A DNA stretch of 64,000 nucleotides, taken from positions 760,001 to 824,000 of the forward strand of contig CAUJNA010002879.1 in the NCBI GenBank assembly GCA_963377175.1, written 5' to 3'. Numbering within the stretch: the first letter of the stretch is position 1; every line of letters begins with the position of its first letter. The translations under genes were made by a program, and so were the position numbers. Shown one piece after another: positions 44,976 through 56,206 of the stretch. This DNA comes from Effrenium voratum. Taxonomy: Eukaryota; Sar; Dinophyceae; Suessiales; Symbiodiniaceae. A model generated the notes under the pieces. It worked only from the letters and a program-made list of their open reading frames with translations. It made no database searches and had not been told where the DNA came from.

Positions 44976-46430
44976 CTACAGCAGCCCAAGATTCGAGCTC
45001 AGCTGCTCTTGCACCTGACTGCTGTCTCCGCCGAATTCTGGATCGCCCCAGGTCACAACAGCACCAGATTCAAGAATGGCAACAAAAGCGCGGGCAGTTG
45101 CTTGCACGCGCTGGACGTTCCTCAGCTGATCTTGCACCTGGCTGCTGTCTCCGCCAAAGCCTGGGTCACCCCAGGTCACAACAGCTCCAGATTCAAGAAT
45201 GGCAGCAAAAGCACCCCGACTTGCTTGGATGTGCTGAACTTTCCTCAGCTGCTCTTGCACTTGGTTGCTGTCTCCGCCGTATTCTGGGTCACCCCGGGTC
45301 ACAACAGCCCCAGATTCCAGAATGGCAGCAAAAGCATAGGTGGTTGCTTGGATGTGCTGGACATTCCCGAGCTGCTCTTGCAACTGGCCGCTGTCTCCAC
45401 CGAAAGCCGGATTGCCCCAGGTCACAACCGACCCAGATTCAAGAATGGCAGCAAAAGCACCCGCAGTTGCTTGGACATGCTGGACGTTCCTCAGCTGCTC
45501 TTGCACCTGGCTGCTGTCGCCGCCACTTTCTGCATAACCCCAGGTCACAACAGCCCGAGATTCAACAATGGCAGCAAAAGCACCGCCAGTTGTTTGGATG
45601 CACTGGACATTCCTCAGCTGCTCTTGCACCTGACTGCTGTCTCCGCCACAGTCTGGATCGCCCCAGGTCACAACGGCCCCAGATTCAAGAATGGCAGCAA
45701 AAGCACCAAAAGTTGCTTGGATGTGCTGAACATTCCTCAGCTGCTCTTGCACCTGGCTGCTGTCTCCCCCGTATTCTGTACAACCCCAGGTCACCACAGC
45801 GCCGAATTCAAGAATGGCAGCAAAAGCACGATAAGTTGCGTGGATCTGCTGGACGTTCCTCAGCTGGTCTTGCACCTGGCTGCTGTCTCCGCCAGAGCCT
45901 GGGTCACCCCAGGTCACAACAGTGCCAGATTCTAGAATGGCAGCAAAAGCATTGTCAGTGGCTTGGATGTGCTGGACGTTCCTCAGCTGGTCTTGCACCT
46001 GGCTGCTGTCGCCGCCAAGCTGTGGATGACCCCAGGTCACAACGTCCCCAGATTCAAGAATGGCAGCAAAAGCAAACTTGGTTGCTTGGATGTGCTGGAT
46101 GCTCCTCAGTTGCTCTTTTACCTGGCTGCCGTCTCCGCCACAGTCTGGATCACCCCAGGTCACAATTTCGGGCCCATGGCCACACAAAGCAAATGCCTTA
46201 TGAGAGGCAGCCAGTTTGCCAAGCTGCACAATCGCAAGCACCACGTCCCCATCTTGCAAGCCAGCCTCACTCAGCGTGGCTGTCAAATCGAGCTGCCGGC
46301 CTTTCGCAATGAGCTCCAAGCGGCGCTGGAAATGCTGCTGCGCTGCAGCCTTGAGCTCGCTGGCAAGCTTCGCCGGCGAGACTTCTATAGAGAATCCACC
46401 TCCACTGGGCAAGAGGACATCCAGCTTCAT
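44976..46430 (-). CDS. Ubiquitin-like domain + ten RCC1-like repeats (copy 4)
   Basis: A 484-residue protein from the ATG at 46428-46430 (context GCGCCATG). The frame continues 23 codons upstream to 46499, but that part is not shared with the paralogues. Residues 1-70 are the ubiquitin-like domain (MKLDVLLPSGGGFSIEV start, KGRQLDLTATLSEAGLQDGD core). The ten repeat units follow with the same order of features: a diverged first unit (KAFALCGHGPEIVTWG), then nine FAAILESG-type units. In one unit the core tryptophan is replaced (VVTRGDPEYGG). The C-terminus is short (QEQLSSNLGLL). No introns, transmembrane segments or catalytic domain are visible. It lies in the same orientation as copies 1-3, 18 kb from copy 3, with only repeats recognised between. 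Confidence 0.83.
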   Translation of the reverse strand: MKLDVLLPSGGGFSIEVSPAKLASELKAAAQQHFQRRLELIAKGRQLDLTATLSEAGLQDGDVVLAIVQLGKLAASHKAFALCGHGPEIVTWGDPDCGGDGSQVKEQLRSIQHIQATKFAFAAILESGDVVTWGHPQLGGDSSQVQDQLRNVQHIQATDNAFAAILESGTVVTWGDPGSGGDSSQVQDQLRNVQQIHATYRAFAAILEFGAVVTWGCTEYGGDSSQVQEQLRNVQHIQATFGAFAAILESGAVVTWGDPDCGGDSSQVQEQLRNVQCIQTTGGAFAAIVESRAVVTWGYAESGGDSSQVQEQLRNVQHVQATAGAFAAILESGSVVTWGNPAFGGDSGQLQEQLGNVQHIQATTYAFAAILESGAVVTRGDPEYGGDSNQVQEQLRKVQHIQASRGAFAAILESGAVVTWGDPGFGGDSSQVQDQLRNVQRVQATARAFVAILESGAVVTWGDPEFGGDSSQVQEQLSSNLGLL

Positions 46431-46849
46431 GGCGCTGAAAAACAACAAGGTTGACAAAGACAAATTGGGGATACAAGCATGTATCTCAGGAAATCCCAAT
46501 CATTTGCAGTTCAAATCCTGGATACGACTTCAGCAAAGATCCTGCCATTGAACTGTTCCTGTCGAGCTGGCACTTGGGTTTTGCTTTTGTTGAGGCTACA
46601 AAAAGGCTTGGTTTCCTTTGGTTCTCCTTTACACAGACCCTCTTTTTAGGGTAACCTGAAAACACACACACACACCCAACCATTTGAGTTGTATTTGTTT
46701 AAAAAAGAACAATTATTCCTTTGATTTTGTACTTTGGAACTCCTAAACCGAGAAACACCTTTGTCATAAAGAAGTCTCGGTCTTGCCCACAACATGCGAC
46801 AATGCAGTCAGGCATCCTCTTGCACATCATATGAGCCAAGGTCAAACGG

Positions 46850-47100
46850 TTCAAGGTGGGGTTGGGATGGGTTTAGGGTGGCTTTGCGGCGAGCTTGTTT
46901 TAGGGTGGGTTGAGGGTTTAGAGTGGGGTTAGGGTTGAATTTTAGGCTGACGTTAGGGTGGGTTTGGGTTCAGGGTGGGTTTGGCTGGGATTGGGGGTGG
47001 GTTTAAGGTGCTTTCACTGGGGCTAGGCTGGACTTGGACTTGGGGGTGGGTTAAAGGTGTTTTCGCTGGGTTTAGGGTGGCTTTAGGGTGCGTTTGCTGT
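46850..47100 (+). repeat. Degenerate telomere-like G-rich tract
   Basis: Many irregular GGGTTTAGGGTGG, TTTAGGGTG and GGGTTAGGG units occur over about 250 bp. The TTTAGGG type is the known telomere repeat of plants and many dinoflagellates. The tract is too degenerate to be a functional telomere. Confidence 0.7.
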
Positions 47101-47582
47101 AGTGGGGCATAGGATGGGTGATTGCTCGATTGCTTGCTTGCCTGCCTGCCGGGTGGTGGTGAACAAAATATATCCAGGGGAAAAAACACCTGAACCAATA
47201 TAGCACCCGTAGAAAAGCCTCTTGCCGGCCAGGGGGCATCAGGAGAAAGCGCTGGGAGCGCTCATCCCAGGCCTCAGATGCCACAGAAGACACGAAGTAT
47301 CACGACAAAACCAACTGACGTGACAAATGATCCAAGTAAGAAGCTGCAACAAATAAGCTCGTCTTGCCCCCAGACTCACCATACAATGGCAGACACAACC
47401 CCCTTGGGAAAAAGTCCCTCTCTGATTTCCCCGGTACTTGCAAGGGGAACATGTAGGACGGGCTTATTGGGGATACGCCCCCTATGCTTACGGGGTGACT
47501 CTTGGGAGCATTGCCTGACATCTCGCGAGGCAGGGCGGGCGTTTTGAGTCACGGAGCTGCCTGGCCAGCGCACTACTGTAGC

Positions 47583-47718
47583 ATATGGCCATGGGTCAAA
47601 AGCCCATACCGTTACCCCCAGTGAACATCAACCAATCCAACCGCTAAAATAGGTTCTAAAATGGGTGAATTCACCTACCCCAAAATGGGATCCCATTGAT
47701 TTCGACCCACAGCCATAT
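47583..47718 (+). mobile_element. Family G fold-back element
   Basis: ATATGGCCATGGGTCAAAAG and TTCGACCCACAGCCATAT form the arms. CAGTGAACATCAACCAATCC is shared with the 42.3 kb copy. Confidence 0.8.
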
Positions 47719-47719
47719 C

Positions 47720-49515
47720 TGTTTTGGATTTCACATCTACGGGCGTGCTTTTTGTTAGGCGACCCCACGAATAGGTGGTTTTCATGTTGGTGTCCTTTCA
47801 AAACCGGAAGAAAAGGTGTACCCTCAACAAAAAGACATACCATATTTGGTTTGCTGACCGAGAGACGCCGTTTCTTGAGCTATAGGAGGTCACAACCGGT
47901 GGGTCTGACATGGTTGCCACATGCACAAGCGTCTTTAAAACGGGGAGCCTTGCAAATGGCTGCTTTCATGTTAGCGTCCCTGTGACATGGGTGTGTGTGT
48001 GTGCTTTGTGCTTTCTTGAGAGCACCCTTTTTGGTTTAAAGGGAACCTAACAGCAAACCCCCCCTCCATTTTGAGGGCTCCCCTTACGCCACATACCCAA
48101 ATAGACCCGAACGAAATCCGACTTGTCCAACGCAGTCCGATCGAACACCAGGCGTGACATCTAGAATCGCTGCACCACCTCCCTATCCCTCCTAACTGTT
48201 GTTTTTATGCTGTTCCTCTTGCAACATGACGAAACTAACCAACCGAAAACAAATGTCTAGGGGTCACCCCTCCAGTGTTTCTCAGAAAAAATATCCCCAA
48301 GGCCTTGTTTGGGCAAAACATGGTTCGGTCAGAACACCCTCTGGGTGTGCTGGAAAAGCATCTCAAAATTGTGAGTTGTCTCCGCCCTGCGCCCAGGCAT
48401 GCAGTCTGTTTTGACCCGAGGTTTTGTGGTCAACTGGCTGGTACGAATCCATCTCAACACGTCCCTCGGAAGCCCCGGATGGCCATCCACCAACCGACTT
48501 TTGACCCAGGATTCATAAATAAGGGGAAATGCCGATTTTTGGATGAGTTGCTTCACTCTTTGGAGGAAACGCCCCTTGCTCGTGCGAGGTCAACATTGAT
48601 AGTTAACGTTCATTTCTACTTTGCTCTGAAACCAACAGGCAACATGCATGCCTGAAGCAAACGGAAGACAATAATCAAAATGCTTACATCAGCCCATACC
48701 CGTTGACTGTTGATTCTATTTGTATACATGATGATAAATGTCTACATAGGCTGTACTATAATCCCAAACAAACCAGGTAGTAAAATCTGTTGGGCGCACC
48801 TCAGGTCAAAACCGCAATTTGGAGCTGGCTCCTCCAACAATTACCAAAGCAGTAGCCCGCGGGTGGTACAGATATGGGCACTTCTGGATACAACCCCGCA
48901 GTTTAACACGGACCCAACACATCTTCTATTTGAAGGATCATTGAAGGACCTTGAACATTTTAAAGACGGAAGCCAATAACACCTTTCCCCCAATAAGCCA
49001 ATAATATGGTGGACATTTGTAGGGCCATTTTGCAACTCCTTCTTTTCACGAATGCTTTTGGGAGATTGAGCCTGTAAATATGGCACGGAGCTCCATTCCG
49101 TTGACTTCGGAACGTGCCCGAGGATGGGGCAAAAAGTCTCGCGAGCCCCCTTTGCCTTTGAAAGGAAGCTGTGATCTTCACTGGGACCCCATATGGCGTT
49201 TCTTTAGGTTATACGCCTTTGACCGAAAGAAAAAAAAAAAAACATACGGATTGTTGCGGCTTTTTTTCAACAACATGTCGAACAAATATGGGTTTCATAC
49301 CGGGTGATTTACGCAAATGACAGAAAAATCATGGCCATACGGGCAAACGGACACCCAATTGTGACGGCTTTGATCTTGCCGCCGGTTGCCGGCATTGGAA
49401 ACTAACACCTGACCTACGATTGGCTTCACGGCATAACAGGTCCATTGTCAGGAGGCGAGACCATGGCGATGCCCAAAGGAAAGCTGTCATAATTTCGCGC
49501 CAAAATAATATCAAC
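47720..49515. other. Unassigned region
   Basis: No clear element. From about 49330 to 49520 both strands are open. The + strand frame ends at a family A element, but no family is recognisable. Confidence 0.4.
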
Positions 49516-49520
49516 ATCAA

Positions 49521-49632
49521 CTAGGTTTTCCAGTAGAGAGCTTAGAATACGGGTACCCTTTTTTTCTGTAGTCTAATTTAGTAGGGGAACCCTGCCCCAA
49601 AAAGAGCAAAGGGGCACTACTGGGGGACCTAG
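49521..49632 (+). mobile_element. Family A fold-back element with TCAA duplication
   Basis: 112-bp copy (left end CTAGGTTTTCCAGT) flanked by TCAA on both sides, an exact 4-bp target-site duplication. Confidence 0.87.
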
Positions 49633-49699
49633 TCAATAAAGCAGTAGATGTCCATGAAACAGCCAGGACCAACTCCCCACGGTGAACCCTTAATATGTA

Positions 49700-49793
49700 C
49701 CTGGAGTGTTTTTTCTTCTTTAAGAATGGTTGGTCCATAACCCCTTATTTTGGGTAAAAACCCCACTTTTTTCAGGGTCATGGAGACTCCAGG
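49700..49793 (+). mobile_element. Family E fold-back element
   Basis: Left arm diverged (CCTGGAGTGTTTTTTC), right arm CAGGGTCATGGAGACTCCAG intact. Confidence 0.73.
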
Positions 49794-50080
49794 TAAGGAC
49801 AAATCAAACACTTGCAAGATATCCCAATCCGACCACCCAAAAAAAGTTTTCTGAGCACGCAGGGCTCATGCCGAATCCGATGCCAAGATGCCCAGTAGTG
49901 GAAGAAGGCGGAGCAGCTGAACATCATGAGCATACCTTGGCTCCGAGCTTCAAGATTTGGAGCAAAAATAGATCATGTTCCCTTTGTTTTCCACTAACCA
50001 GGCAAACAAGTTTTTTTGGCTGGGGTCCTAATTCCAGCCTAGAAATGATAAAGGGGTTGGTCCTTTTTTGGGGCCCTCAA

Positions 50081-50192
50081 ATGAGCATGGGTCAAAATTA
50101 AACCACCAGGAATTGGACCGCAGGTTTTGGTCCATGTTTCCACTTACCAGGGCAAGCCATTTCGGGTACATATTTTTGACCCACAGCCATTT
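50081..50192 (+). mobile_element. Family G element (second subtype)
   Basis: CATGGGTCAAAATTAAACCA and TTTTTGACCCACAGCCATTT with the core GGACCGCAGGTTTTGGTCCA. Confidence 0.78.
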
Positions 50193-50882
50193 GCGAATTG
50201 CCAGGGAACCGACCACAGTGCCGTGGAACCCCATAGAGCCGCAAATGACCATACCACGGCTTCCCCAAAAGGAAGCTGCTCGACAAATTTGTGGCTGGGG
50301 TCCATGTTAACCTGTGTACTGTTGGCTTGCCCACCTGGACCCCCAAAAGACCCATGTTTTCAGGCTTGGCACCGCTTTGTTCTCGGTCAAAGGCTCCCTA
50401 TACTTCCCCTTAAAACATCACCCCCACCAAGGATACTCACCTTTCATGGGCCAAAAAGCTGATGTTTAAAGCAGCAAAAAAGGGAAATATAGGCACCCCT
50501 GTCAAAGGCAATAAAAAGGAATCGGTCTTTTGGGGGTCCAGGAATCGTCGCTTTGCGCAACAGGTCTGACCTTTGAGAGCCGGCTCGAGTTGGGACATTT
50601 GGACTGGCCATACGCTTGGCCATAAATGTTTCAGATAAGCATGAGACAAGGTGCATACCACGGACTTCGGGAGTTTGTTCTTTTTGAGGATCATATTGAT
50701 CAGAAGAACAAATAAAACCGAAAAAAGAAACGGAGATGAACGGATTCTCTGTCTGTGACAGTGGGGAACTGTTCCGTCCTGGAGGAATCCGACCAACTCC
50801 ATCAGACCTCCGAACTCCGAGGGGCAAAGCGAATGGATCCAGAGGCCCGCTTGCATGACCTCAGGCGCCCAGATGCCCAGAG

Positions 50883-51045
50883 CTTCGGCCGTCAAAAACT
50901 TAGGCCTTTTAAGTCAACGGCCGTCACCCCGTAAAAAGCCCGTAAAAAGCCCGTAGACAAGGACGTAGACACCCCGTAAAAAGGCCGTAAAAAACCTCCG
51001 TGTTTAAACGGCCTCCGTAACTCAGGCCTTTAAACTCCCTGGGAT
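50883..51045 (+). mobile_element. Family K element with a minisatellite core
   Basis: Outer blocks CTTAGGCCTTTT...CAACGGCCGT and ACGGCCTCCGTAACTCAGGC pair in part. The centre is a run of CCCGTAAAAAG units. Confidence 0.75.
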
Positions 51046-51049
51046 GTCA

Positions 51050-51120
51050 GGGACACACCCACAACAAAGAGTTCGTTTCATATTCGGCCGTGTTACTTTT
51101 TTGGTGTTTGGATTAAAAAT
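51050..51120 (+). repeat. Dispersed repeat L
   Basis: Second copy of the repeat at 27.8 kb, directly after a family K element. Confidence 0.7.
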
Positions 51121-51399
51121 ACAGAAGGGCCCCTCATGGGGGTGGGCTTTTGGACACACAGGGATTTCGCGGTTTTTGCGTATGTGTCCTTTGCACTTTT
51201 GAAAAAAAACTCGAGAAAACCAAAAACACAAAAATGTCAGACCACAACTCAGCCAACATGGATACATAGGGTCTGAATTTTTGTTTTTGGTTTTTTGGGG
51301 TTTCTCGAGGTTTGCTTGGTTTTGAGGTTGGGGTCAGCAAGAAGAAACGAATATCCGCAAGAAGGAAACATTTGCCATCGCGGCCTGGGCATTTCACTT

Positions 51400-52500
51400 G
51401 CTAAGCGCAACCAAATTCTATTCATATGAATTGAAAGAAACAGCCAGCTTGTCTTTCCTTACCATATTATCCAGATTACAGCTAAACCAATTACAGTCCT
51501 AGATACTTGGAAAGGAAACCCCATCTATATTCTGATTCCAAACAATCACTAAAATTGAATCAGTTAGAAGAAACTACCAGCTTGTCTTTCCTGACTAAAT
51601 TCTAGTAATAAACATGTCAAATAAAGATCATATTTGGAAAGAAACTCCCATTTAGATTTGGATGGAATTCCTGTTTACAACGTATATACTTCAAAATAAT
51701 AAACATATATATACACCTAAATTGTACTTGAAAGCATATTTGGATAAGACCCCATTACACACGTCTAAACCAACAGTTAACGTCAAGGTTCCAATTAACT
51801 TCTACTTGGAACCCTGCTTAGTTTGGTCGAGATCCAATTTGAATGTAAGTAAAGCCTTGCAATGTAAACCCTGCAAACAAATTGCAATGAAATCAGCTTT
51901 TTTGTCCATGGGGTGTCCGCCTATTTGTCAGAGGCTTGCATTGCAAATTAGAAGAAAAACAAGCTTCTCTTTCCTCAGTAGATTCCGAATTAAAATCCTA
52001 CTTGGGAAGGGAAACCTATTTAAATTCTAATTCAACATACTGTGTTAACTCGAAGGCTAATCGAGATGTGATTCAACCTAAAGCGCAATCTAAAACTTGT
52101 AAACCAAAAGAACTGACATTGCATTTCCTTTGAGTTTCTATTGGTTTGTCTCTCCTTTTAAGGGGCAGGCAATTCAGAATAAACGACCAACTTGTCTTTC
52201 CATATAGGATTCTATTTGAATTATGATTCAGTTCTAATGCTAAACACTGCAACAGGAATGACAAGAAAATGCTAAGATAATGGCAGCTACACTGGTAATA
52301 GACAAGACACTTTTGGCGACTGGCCTTTTCTTCAACACTGTCTGATAGTGCAAGCTTGCAACTGACAAGCAATTATGGGCCAATTTTCAATTTGCACTTG
52401 TTTGATGAAGCCTGTTGAAACAGACAAGCAATTTGAGAACAACATCCAAGGCCCACAGCACTAAAAGTGCATTGCCTGCATACTATTGAATCTCAATCTG
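51400..52500. other. AT-rich island 4 with a recurring motif
   Basis: CCAGCTTGTCTTTCC or a close variant occurs near 51449, 51579, 51961 and 52189, each followed by ATTCT- or GATTCC-type sequence. GGAATTCCTGTTTACAAC links it to island 2. No gene is seen. Confidence 0.65.
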
Positions 52501-52607
52501 CCTCAACACGCGTAATTCTCACTTGTGGGGTTGAACTTGGTGAATTTTATGGGGTTCAACCCCCCCCCCCCTGAGGGGACGCTCTCTGAAAATAAGGGAC
52601 ACCAAAA

Positions 52608-52740
52608 CAGGGATCCGGATGCATGAAAAACACCTGAACATTGCAACTTGTTGTCTGGTGGTTTCCCTTCCTTTATTTTGGTGTGGAAAAAGCAACATGT
52701 TTCAAATGGTTGCAAAATGGAGATCTTTGAAGGAGCCCTG
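52608..52740 (+). mobile_element. Family D element
   Basis: Full copy. The preceding AATAAGGGACACCAAAA is shared with the copy at 27.87 kb, so both lie in the same larger repeat. Confidence 0.78.
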
Positions 52741-52930
52741 GATATGTCCTCGCGGATATGTTGGGTTCCCAACATAGAACGGACCTACAAATGGTTCGTG
52801 TCCTAGGGGAGTCCCAAAAAAAGTACAGGCTTGCTTGATGCGGATTCTGCCTGATCAATAGGCATCGACTTCAGAATCCGATGGCTTCGATGATGCACAT
52901 GCCTTGCATCTGCTTGACTTCATGGACATG

Positions 52931-53083
52931 CTACATACGCTCCACTGATACCATATCAAGGATCGCGCTGGGTCCAACAATGCAGTGTGGCTCAACGATT
53001 CCGCCTTCAAAGACTAGCTGGCCGCACCCCGGGTCACCATCTATAAAATCCGTTGCATTCAAGTAATTGTAAACAACTGGGAT
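52931..53083 (-). CDS. Possible exon of an unrecognised gene
   Basis: A 50-codon open frame bounded by TGA (53084-53086) and TAG (52931-52933), with no start codon. The peptide includes NATDFIDGDPGCGQLVFEGG and VEPHCIVGPSAILDM, which reads like coding sequence. A CCCAG lies at the upstream edge and a GTATGT near the downstream edge, which could serve as splice sites on the minus strand. No family was recognised. Confidence 0.2.
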   Translation of the reverse strand: MPVVYNYLNATDFIDGDPGCGQLVFEGGIVEPHCIVGPSAILDMVSVERM

Positions 53084-53280
53084 TCAACTTCCAATTACCA
53101 TCATCACGCTGGATCGTTTGTGATGCACAAGAATGGCACTGATATGTCAGGCTCTGTTCACACGTGACGACCGCGCTTTGAGCGGCGCCCATGCCAGGCC
53201 CAAAAAAAATAAAACATGGGCCAGTGCATGTTCAAATGGAAGCCCAAGAGAAACCAGCGAGTGTTCACGGGCCAGTTTTA

Positions 53281-53402
53281 CTAGGTCCTCCAAAAGAGAG
53301 GTTAGAATGAGGGTACCATTTTTTTTCTGTAGCCTATTTTAGTAGGGGAACCCTCCCCACCAAAAAAGAGGTGAGAAGGGCACTATTTACTGGGGGACAT
53401 AG
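53281..53402 (+). mobile_element. Family A fold-back element with TTTA duplication
   Basis: 122-bp copy (left end CTAGGTCCTCCAAAAG, right end GGGGGACATAG) flanked by TTTA on both sides. Confidence 0.86.
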
Positions 53403-53404
53403 TT

Positions 53405-54815
53405 TAGAAACCAACTAGCTTTGAAGGACCTACAGATTTGGAAAGCATCTAACAGGCCGCGCTCAATTGCCCCATGGAAGAGGACAGAATGGCTCAAACG
53501 GCGACGGGGGCCGAAAGGGTCAAAAGGTGGACCAATTCAACGCATGAGTCTGCGTGTGTCACAAATATATTTATTTGACGGAAAAAACAACAACAAATGA
53601 TTGTGTATGTAGGTATATTGTGTATATATGTACAGCCTTACGCCTGGTATGTGTATACCTAGTACATATACATATATATATGTGTATATGTATAGATGTA
53701 TACCCCCATGATCTACATTTCTCTCCTTCAATAGTGTGTGTGTGTGTGTGTTTACCGAGTGTGCTTGATGCATATATATGTATGTATATATATATATATA
53801 TATTCGTGATGCATACATCCACAAAACCCAGGACGGCGAACCACTCAGCCCCCCGCGCCCGGGTCTCCACCTGGCCGATCTGTTCATCCGTCTGAGAGGT
53901 GAAAAGAGGACCACCTCCAACGGGGAAATTCTGTGGGTGTCTCCTTCGGTTTTTCCAAAAATAAGAATCCCAAAACGGAAAACAACAACTCCAAAAAAGG
54001 CTTAGGAGCAACCCCAAAGTTGAGGAGCTTCCGAATGGCTTCTCGGTTGATCTCTTAATGGAGGGCTTCTCTGCTGTCTTTTGCTTATCCAAGGGGCTCC
54101 TAGTTGGACACATTCACCGGAACCGTGACACAAATGGCCAGCCGTATGTACAACACATACTGGCTTGCCAATAGTATGATGGAGTAGGATTGGCCAACAC
54201 TCCCTTATGGATGATGTACTCCTGCAAACTAACATGGAACCCAAAACACTTCGTGTTTGGCGAAATCTGACTCGGGTTTAGCAAACGTTCCCTTTTCATG
54301 CCTTGCTAACACTGCAACACTTTGAGTGGGATATGTCCTATGTACTTCCCTCTAAACTCTAAACCTGCAACAGTCTTCTTCGGTCTAAGGGAGTCTGGGC
54401 CAAGGGGTGTCTAAGTGTCTGAGGGCAGTAATTTCCCCAGCTCGCCTGCTCGCGAACGCAGCCCCAGCAACGGAGCTGCGAGCACGGCAAGCCCGACGCC
54501 TGGGCCGTGTGAAAATGAAGATCCGGAGGTTTCTCACGGACTCAACAAAAAGGTAAGGTGAACAACACGAGAAAAGAGGAACCCGCTCTCTCCAACCCCC
54601 AACCTTTTGCATCGGGCGCACCAATGTTGATGTCCTTAAAGGGACACGGAAACAATGATTTTAGGTGACTAATCTAGAGAAACACCCATCCAGTGTCGCC
54701 TTTGAGCCAAAAACAAACACTAACCACCTTTCAAAGGGTTACAGTTACAGAAACATCTCATCTCTGGAAAGCTTTAGGTTGTTCTCAACGAAGGGCAGAA
54801 ATCATTACAATGCAA
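53405..54815. other. Unassigned region with TA/GT runs
   Basis: TA and GT microsatellites lie at 53670-53805. No gene or fold-back family was seen. Confidence 0.45.
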
Positions 54816-54816
54816 A

Positions 54817-54940
54817 ATACTGTGGATGGAGGAAATCCTTCACCAGGTTGAAACCACGGGAAACCGTTATTGGTTGGTATGTACAGGGGAATACCACTTC
54901 CTGCATTTCTTAGGCGCAGGATTTCGTCCATCCACAGTAT
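54817..54940 (+). mobile_element. Family B fold-back element
   Basis: Arms ATACTGTGGATGGAGGAAAT and ATTTCGTCCATCCACAGTAT pair almost completely. The core has TGTACAGGGG. Confidence 0.8.
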
Positions 54941-55265
54941 CACCAAGGGCACGCCTTTCTCCGTCGACAGGTAGAGTAGAGGCCAAGTGGTTTCAGAGGT
55001 TCTGCATGTTCACACAAAAGCGCCGGCCCCTTTGGGGGGGAAAAACTTGTCTTACACGACACGTGTGTGGGGTCAAGAAATTCGGATACATGATGATCCT
55101 CGTTCCGTCCACATATTGACATGTTTCCTTAATAGTCAGTCAGACCGTCGAGCACCTCAAACTGTTGTTTCTCAACACCACAGCTGGCAGCCTGCAAGAG
55201 GCACCTGGTGTCATCATCTTGACACTCCTGCTTTGGTCATGTTTCCTTGCAGAGTATCCCTTACA

Positions 55266-55377
55266 CTTGGTTGCTGTTGCCCCCCCTGCAATAAGTGAAT
55301 AACTTTTTGGGGGTTTAGAAACCCAACTTGACTTCACCCAAAAAGTTAAAGTCTAAAGATCCAACCCAATAGCAGTC
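55266..55377 (+). mobile_element. Family I fold-back element
   Basis: CTTGGTTGCTGTTGCCCCCC at the left, GATCCAACCCAATAGCAGTC at the right. Confidence 0.78.
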
Positions 55378-56100
55378 GAGCACAATGGTTGCAAGGAGTC
55401 GTTGACCACATAGAAAAGATGCCAGCCAGTTGGCGCGTGATCGGGCCAAAATGTTTGCTCACTGTGAGAGCAGCCCATGAGGGAAGGGGCCCCTGTTTGA
55501 ATCCATGGGTGTCCTCAACATACGCGAAAAGTTTCAGGTGATGGTTAAGCAGCACCAACACCAAAGCAATCATTTACAAGGGGTGTCCCCTTATGGAACA
55601 TTCATGCCGCATTGAGTAAATACCAATCTGCAACAGCAAGAACCTTGCAATGCCATTGCATGTGTTCCGCCAAAGAGTTGCTACAAACTCAGATTCACAG
55701 ACTTGGCACGTAAGCTGGCGAGCCAGCCAACCAGCCCGATCTCGGACAACTCATGTTTCCGCCGGCTTGCGCGATCTTGGCCGGCCATACTGGGCAACTC
55801 ACAAAACACTCCTATATAGGGGGTTGATCAATGTTCCTGGCCCCCAATTGACAATGGGTAACTTTTCCCTTTTGGTGGGAAATATCATCTTTTTGGTGGC
55901 ATTTTCCCAATGGCCATCCCACGTAAAGGACCTTTTCATGAACCCCCATATACACATTAACATCCCTTTTGGGGGAACCTCTTCTTGCGTTCCGTATGAA
56001 TCCGCCAGAATCTTCACGCCTAAGCTTCCTCAAATTTCACCCCTCGAGCTCCTGAAGCCTCGCCGGGTTTGCCAATTCGGAAGGTGAGCTCATGGATAAC

Positions 56101-56206
56101 ATGTGGCTGTGGGTCAACAATAGGTACCCAAAATGGAACGCTGGTAAATGGAACCAAGGACTAAAACCTGCGGTCCCCTGGTGGTTTTTATTTAACCCAT
56201 ACCCAT
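56101..56206 (-). mobile_element. Family G element (second subtype)
   Basis: Inverted relative to the 50.1 kb copy: ATGTGGCTGTGGGTCAACAA, then ACTAAAACCTGCGGTCCCCT, then TTAACCCATACCCAT. Confidence 0.77.
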
